Shown: one piece after another, positions 50,872-53,732 of the stretch | How positions within the stretch are numbered: the first letter of the stretch is position 1 | Layout of the letters: each line of letters opens with the position of its first letter | Assembly (NCBI GenBank): GCA_035626815.1 | Contig: DASPMY010000053.1 | Location: 1 to 53,732 of the forward strand | DNA length: 53,732 bases | Direction: 5' to 3' | From: Croceibacterium_A sp035626815 | GTDB taxonomy: Bacteria > Pseudomonadota > Alphaproteobacteria > Sphingomonadales > Sphingomonadaceae | Translations under genes and position numbers: made by a program | Notes under the pieces: model-generated | What the model was told of the DNA's origin: nothing | Seen by the model: the letters and a program-made list of their open reading frames with translations, nothing else | Databases searched by the model: none

Positions 50872-52554
50872 CTAGAAGACGAAGTCGGCCGGCGCGGCGA
50901 GCGCCGATCCGGTGTTGATCGTGAAGTCGGCGACCATGTCGCCGTTCACGTCGCCGGCGACGTAGTTGTCGCCGCCGCTGGTGTAGGCGCGCAGCTCGCC
51001 ACCGGCGCCGCTGAACGCGGCGTTGCCGACATGCGTGAACGCCTGGTTGCCGGCGACGCCGGTGTTGGCATCGATCTCGTTCAGGATGATCTTGTCGGAC
51101 CCGCTGACGAAGTCGGTGATCTCGTCGTTGCCGCTGTTCTGGAAAAAACGGAACTCGTCCGCGCCGGCGCCGCCCGACAAGATGTCGTCGCCGCCGAGGC
51201 CGTTGAGCACGTCGTTGCCACCGTTGCCGCTCAGCCGGTTGGCGACCTCGTTGCCGACCAGGTAGTCGCGCTCCGAGCCGCCGATCGCGTTCTCGATGAC
51301 CGTGTTGTAGGCGATCGAGATGTTGCGGTGCGAGGTCGCGCCGATGCCCGCGATGCCGGTGTCGTTGAGCACCCGGTTGGCGCCGAACCCGCTGATCGTG
51401 TTGACCCAGCTGGCGTAGCCGCCCGCGGTCCACAGCGCGAAGTCGCCTTGCGTCTCGTCGGTGGCCGCGTTGAACACCGCGGTCGCCGCATTGGCCTCGG
51501 CGAGGCTCAGCGCGCCCGCGGTGGCCGAGGTGAAGCTGCCCGCGCGCAAGTCGACGAACACGCCCTTGTTGGCGGTCGAGAAGTCGAACGTGTCGTTGCC
51601 GCCCGCGTCGTAGACCGACAGATACGGAAACGGATTCTCCTCGAGGTCGTACACCGCGTTGCCGGCGGTCGAGTTGGCGAAATAGACCGTGTCGCCCGCC
51701 CGCGTGGTCGGATCGGCGCCGTACTTGTCCTGGATCGCCAGGATGTCGTGCAGCAGCGGGGTCTGCGCGTTGTTGATCAGGCCGAGGCTGACGTCGACCG
51801 GCTGCGCCCCGGTCAGCTGCGAGCTGAAGTACGACATGATCGAGAACTGCAGCGTGTCCTGCGCATAGAACGCGTCGCCCGCGTAGGTGATCGGATCCGG
51901 ATCGGTGTCCGGATCGGGGCCGTCGTCGCCGAAGTTGTAGTCGCCCGGATGGGTGAGGCCGAGCGAGTGGCCGACCTCGTGGATAAGCGTCGTGCGGCCG
52001 TAGCCGCTGTAGTCGAGCCACTGATTGGTCCAGTTGACGCTCGGGTCGGCGGTCCACACGTCGCTCTGCAGCTTGGGCCCGTTGCCGGGGTAATAGGCGT
52101 GCGCTTGCGCCGGGCCGGTGGTGGTGTTGGCCAGCACGATGTCGGCGCCGACGCCGCGCTTCTCGACGATCGTCGGCGCGATCAGGTCGTCCCACAGCAC
52201 CATCGACTCGCGCGCCACGACGCGCTCGGCCTCGCTCAGCGGGGTGTAGCCGAAGCCTTCGGTGACCCCCTGGTTCTGGTAATGCGGGTTGTTGTACCAG
52301 CCGACCGTGGTCGGGGTGGTCAGGAAGCTGAAGGTGATCTTGCCGTTGCTGGCGGGCACCTCGGCGCCGCTGTCGAGCTGGCCGATGACCTGCTCGTGGT
52401 CGTAGATCGGCTTGCCCGACCAGGTGTCGATGCCGGTGTAATCCTCGAGCAGGAACGGCAGGACCGAGCCCGATCCGCTACCCGCGCCGCTGAGCTGGTA
52501 TCCTGACGCCACGCCCTGGTCGATGTTCGCAAACTTTCCCTTCGGCAGTCCCAT
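50872..52554 (-). CDS. Serralysin-type zinc metalloprotease with RTX repeats
   Basis: 560 aa M10B/metzincin protease. Zinc motif HEVGHSLGLTH (His192, His196, His202; Glu193 general base) and Met-turn FSIMSYFSS. C-terminal RTX nonapeptides bind Ca2+: ANRLSGNGGNDVLNGLGGDD and ILSGGAGADEF (~430-465), then a beta-roll-like end and the tail APADFVF, the usual D-x-hydrophobic secretion signal of type I exporters. No N-terminal signal peptide. ATG at 52554 is chosen over a GTG nine bases earlier. No ABC/MFP/OMP exporter genes are adjacent. Confidence 0.92.
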   Translation of the reverse strand: MGLPKGKFANIDQGVASGYQLSGAGSGSGSVLPFLLEDYTGIDTWSGKPIYDHEQVIGQLDSGAEVPASNGKITFSFLTTPTTVGWYNNPHYQNQGVTEGFGYTPLSEAERVVARESMVLWDDLIAPTIVEKRGVGADIVLANTTTGPAQAHAYYPGNGPKLQSDVWTADPSVNWTNQWLDYSGYGRTTLIHEVGHSLGLTHPGDYNFGDDGPDPDTDPDPITYAGDAFYAQDTLQFSIMSYFSSQLTGAQPVDVSLGLINNAQTPLLHDILAIQDKYGADPTTRAGDTVYFANSTAGNAVYDLEENPFPYLSVYDAGGNDTFDFSTANKGVFVDLRAGSFTSATAGALSLAEANAATAVFNAATDETQGDFALWTAGGYASWVNTISGFGANRVLNDTGIAGIGATSHRNISIAYNTVIENAIGGSERDYLVGNEVANRLSGNGGNDVLNGLGGDDILSGGAGADEFRFFQNSGNDEITDFVSGSDKIILNEIDANTGVAGNQAFTHVGNAAFSGAGGELRAYTSGGDNYVAGDVNGDMVADFTINTGSALAAPADFVF

Positions 52555-52707
52555 ATTCCCCACCCCTTTTTGGCTATCGGCCGCGGGACAGGAGCTCCCG
52601 CCACCTAGTCACTGATGTAACCATTTGTTGCCTATTTGATGCGCGAGTCAATGGCAGGACAACGGGTTAGGCGGAAAAGTCGCTGCCGCGTCCCTTTGCC
52701 GGAACCG

Positions 52708-53732
52708 CTACCCCCGCGCGGAGGCGATGTAACGGTCGACGTTCCTGGCCAGCACGTCGAGCGGGGAATTGCCGCCCTTGACGACGGCGTCGTCGAACGC
52801 CCGCAGGTCGTAAGCGGGGCCGAGCGCCTGTTGCGCGCGCGTCCGCTGACGGACGATCTCGGTGTGGCCGACCTTGTAGCCGCACGCCTGCCCGGGCCAC
52901 GCGCAGTAGCGGTCGACCTCGCTTTCGACCTCGTTCCGCTCGTTGCCGTTGCGCTCCATGAAGAAGGCGATGCCCTGCTCGCGCGTCCAGCGCTTGGCGT
53001 GGAGCCCGGTGTCGACCACCAGCCGGCAGGCGCGGAACGCCTGGTCCTGCAGGTAGCCGAGTCGCCAGGCGGGATTGTCCGCGTAGGCCCCGAGCTCGTC
53101 GGCGAGCTGCTCGGCGTAAAGCGCCCAGCCTTCGGAAAAGGCGTTGAAGCCGAGGATCGAGCGGATCAGCGGCAGCGCGTTCGAGAACTCGCCTTCCCAC
53201 ACGTGACCGGGAATCGTCTCGTGGTGGACCAGCGTCGGCAGCGTCCACTGGCGATGCAGGTCGGTGGTCCGCAGGTTGATCCACATCTTGCCCGGGATCG
53301 AACCGTCCTTCGAGCCCGAGCCGCCGTAGGCCGTCGGCGCGCCGGGCTCTTCGGCCGGCGGCAGGCGGCGGACCTCGAGGTTGGCGCGCACGAGCGTGTT
53401 GAAGGCGCGCGGCATCTGCGCCCGGATCCAGGCGATACGCTCGGTGATGAAGGCCATGATCTCGGCCCGCCCGGGGTCGCCCTCGGCGAACTTGAAGCGG
53501 GCGTCCTCGCTCAGCGCGGTCATCCGCGCCCCGACCGAGCCTTGCGTGTAGCCGAGGTCGCGCAGGATCGGGTCCATCCGTCCGTGGATCTCGTCGAGCT
53601 GGGTCAGGCCCATCTGGTGAATCTCGTCGGGCGACATGCGGGTGGTGGTGCTGGCGCGCAACGCCCAGGCGTACCATTCGTCGCCGCGCGGCTGGGCCCA
53701 CATGCCGGGGTCGCCGTCGGCCAACGTGGCCT
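52708..53732 (-). CDS. DUF885 family protein (5' end outside window)
   Basis: C-terminal 341 codons of a DUF885 protein; the frame is open to the window edge, so the N-terminus is missing. Zinc-like motif HHETIPGHVWEGEF in the middle and FSEGWALYAEQLADELGAY downstream, which resembles the HExxH..EGWA/E layout of M3/M32-type peptidases. Also GSIPGKMWINLRTT and HTEIVRQRTRAQQALG. DUF885 members are often predicted lipoproteins or periplasmic; that part is not visible. Function unknown. Upstream of the metalloprotease gene by 153 bp. Confidence 0.88.
   Translation of the reverse strand, partial: ATLADGDPGMWAQPRGDEWYAWALRASTTTRMSPDEIHQMGLTQLDEIHGRMDPILRDLGYTQGSVGARMTALSEDARFKFAEGDPGRAEIMAFITERIAWIRAQMPRAFNTLVRANLEVRRLPPAEEPGAPTAYGGSGSKDGSIPGKMWINLRTTDLHRQWTLPTLVHHETIPGHVWEGEFSNALPLIRSILGFNAFSEGWALYAEQLADELGAYADNPAWRLGYLQDQAFRACRLVVDTGLHAKRWTREQGIAFFMERNGNERNEVESEVDRYCAWPGQACGYKVGHTEIVRQRTRAQQALGPAYDLRAFDDAVVKGGNSPLDVLARNVDRYIASARG

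Noticed and set aside
51031..52506. 491-codon open frame opposite the serralysin gene
   Set aside because: Antisense shadow of a gene with the HExxHxxGxxH motif.

Overview
The window is about 53.7 kb of very GC-rich DNA. Gene content and order point to an alphaproteobacterium of the order Sphingomonadales. The main grounds are the cluster pckA / chvI-chvG-hprK-rapZ-EIIA-ptsH, the block hisG-hisD-nusB-thiL near hppA, bolA next to a J-domain gene, a MipZ ATPase, and several families of small intergenic hairpin repeats of the kind common in sphingomonads. I cannot name a genus. No rRNA, tRNA, CRISPR, phage or insertion-sequence gene was recognised. Both ends cut a gene: mipZ at the left and a DUF885 protein at the right.

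Layout. 1-6.1 kb: mipZ, uvrC, a secreted low-complexity protein, a secreted subtilisin-like protease, and divergently an ECF sigma factor with its membrane anti-sigma factor. 6.1-9.1 kb: a minus-strand operon of a CelD/BcsL-type acetyltransferase, a cupin/JmjC-like protein and acyl-CoA thioesterase II. 9.3-17.3 kb: K+-independent H+-pyrophosphatase, two tandem fatty-acid-desaturase paralogues with a 64-aa membrane protein between them, then thiL, nusB, hisD and hisG, chained by 1-4 nt overlaps. 17.3-20.9 kb: DUF2332, a membrane protein, pirin, BolA and a J-domain protein.

20.9-28.7 kb: an accessory island of small stress and detoxification enzymes (four GST-fold proteins, GFA, SRPBCC, RibD-like reductase, three VOC proteins, DUF1428, DUF6356) with an HxlR regulator. 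It lies between the J-domain gene and cobS. 28.8-43.2 kb: cobS, a TfdA/TauD dioxygenase, a class A penicillin-binding protein, truA-fmt and recR-def in divergent arrangement (with an NTF2-like pseudogene between recR and def), fhs, rmuC with a lipoprotein gene, a SpoU methyltransferase, HPr, EIIA and RapZ. 43.2-47.8 kb: HprK, ChvG, ChvI and divergent pckA, which link phosphotransferase signalling, envelope-stress signalling and gluconeogenesis. 48.2-53.7 kb: a PAS-GGDEF-EAL-PilZ protein, a stand-alone DHp-like small protein, a serralysin-type RTX metalloprotease and the DUF885 protein.

Most interesting signals: two DnaA-box-like sites at the mipZ promoter; a near-palindrome covering the translation start region of the HxlR gene; an orphan DHp-domain protein; the detoxification island; an ECF sigma gene with no proper start codon; an NTF2-like pseudogene; at least five families of dispersed intergenic hairpin repeats, one with an exact 29-9-29 architecture in two places; two GAAC-N7-GAAC (LexA-type) sites not next to known SOS genes; and four convergent gene pairs whose stop codons interlock in a YTAG tetranucleotide.
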